From positions 1 to 6,100 of the forward strand of contig JBCCLI010000399.1 of the NCBI GenBank assembly GCA_039026975.1: a stretch of DNA of 6,100 bases, given 5' to 3'. The number at the start of each line of letters is the position of its first letter. The first letter of the stretch is position 1. A model generated the notes under the pieces. The model did not search any database and was not told the origin of the DNA. It was given only the letters and a program-made list of their open reading frames with translations. This document shows, piece by piece, positions 5,755 to 6,100 of this stretch. This DNA comes from JBCBKZ01 sp039026975. Lineage in GTDB: Bacteria; Bacteroidota; Bacteroidia; J057. Position numbers and translations under genes: made by a program.

Positions 5755-6100
5755 TCATCCCCGCTTATACCTCCACTGAGCATACTCAGAAACTTTCCGC
5801 CAATTTGCTTTAGGTCCTTCCCAAATAAACCATTGTCCATAGCTGCTGACGGCCATGACTTTTTCATCTTCCTCAAAAAAGGTCGCATAGGTTAGGGGTA
5901 CCTCTGAACCCGTTAACTTACCTTGTATATTTCCTTCCAGATCAAAAATGAACACTAGCCCTCTTTCAGTGGTAGCTAACACCTTTTTTCCATCCTTAGA
6001 AAATCCTCCATACAACCAATCCGCATAAGGTAGATTTTCCCACTTTTGGGGTTTCAGAAGGGCACCGGATCGCCTGCTTTCTCGTTTCCAGAGTACAAGA
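5755..6100 (-). CDS. C-terminal part of a WD40-like beta-propeller protein
   Basis: Read on the minus strand, the frame is open from the right edge to TGA at 5755-5757, so 114 residues of the C-terminus are visible and the start is outside the window. Two propeller blades can be seen. One contains YGGFSKDGKKVLATTERG followed by LVFIFDLEGN; the other contains YATFFEEDEKVMAVSSYG followed by QWFIWEGP. The alternation of a hydrophobic strand, a DG/ED turn, a strand ending in small residues, and a closing F-D or W-E in place of the classical WD is typical of WD40 repeats. Upstream residues (LVLWKRESRRSGALLKPQKW) may belong to another blade. Such domains are protein-interaction platforms; what is fused upstream cannot be seen. 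The in-frame TTG at 6013-6015 is internal, since the frame and the blade continue past it. The gene converges on the SNF2 gene with a 10-base gap between stop codons. Confidence 0.8.
   Translation of the reverse strand, partial: LVLWKRESRRSGALLKPQKWENLPYADWLYGGFSKDGKKVLATTERGLVFIFDLEGNIQGKLTGSEVPLTYATFFEEDEKVMAVSSYGQWFIWEGPKANWRKVSEYAQWRYKRG

Noticed and set aside
6013..6015. TTG as the start of the minus-strand propeller gene
   Set aside because: The frame continues without a stop to the window edge and the upstream residues complete a propeller strand, so the TTG is an internal leucine.
1..6100. tRNA, rRNA, CRISPR arrays, insertion sequences or long repeats
   Set aside because: I saw no cloverleaf-like stretch, no regularly spaced repeats and no transposase or long terminal inverted repeats. 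All gaps between genes are shorter than 150 bases.

Overview
The window looks like a chromosomal segment of a Bacteroidota bacterium, probably Cytophagales or a close relative. The evidence is indirect: GC content is moderate (low forties by eye), no gene start has a Shine-Dalgarno sequence, two candidate promoters resemble the Bacteroidota TTG/TAnnTTTG type, and the large SNF2 protein has DESQ in motif II, a form I associate with this phylum from memory. I see no mobile element, RNA gene, CRISPR array or integration scar.

Layout, left to right. Bases 1-133 hold the last 43 codons of an unrecognised soluble protein. Then comes a complete beta-class carbonic anhydrase (231-824), followed after 26 bases, with a small hairpin in the gap, by a DinB/YfiT-like four-helix protein (851-1312). 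Next is a small hydrophobic protein that resembles DUF2721 membrane proteins (1442-1792 from its first ATG). Its frame is open to 1322, and its first membrane segment begins before the first ATG, so its true start is uncertain. Most of the window (1863-5744) is one intact gene for a 1293-residue SNF2-family ATPase with two SWIM zinc fingers at its N-terminus. It converges, with only 10 bases between the stop codons, on the 3' end of a WD40-like beta-propeller gene that leaves the window on the minus strand.

Functionally this is a mixed set. The carbonic anhydrase (CO2/bicarbonate interconversion) and the DinB-like protein could be co-transcribed, but nothing links them biochemically. The SNF2 protein is predicted to remodel or translocate on DNA, and appears to have its own promoter at 1805-1836. 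No methyltransferase, nuclease or other defence partner is visible, so I do not call a defence system.

I found no clear previously undescribed system. The points most worth a second look are the paired SWIM fingers of the SNF2 protein, the non-standard or shifted start of the membrane protein gene (near a T7 run and a hairpin), and the unrecognised C-terminus upstream of the carbonic anhydrase.
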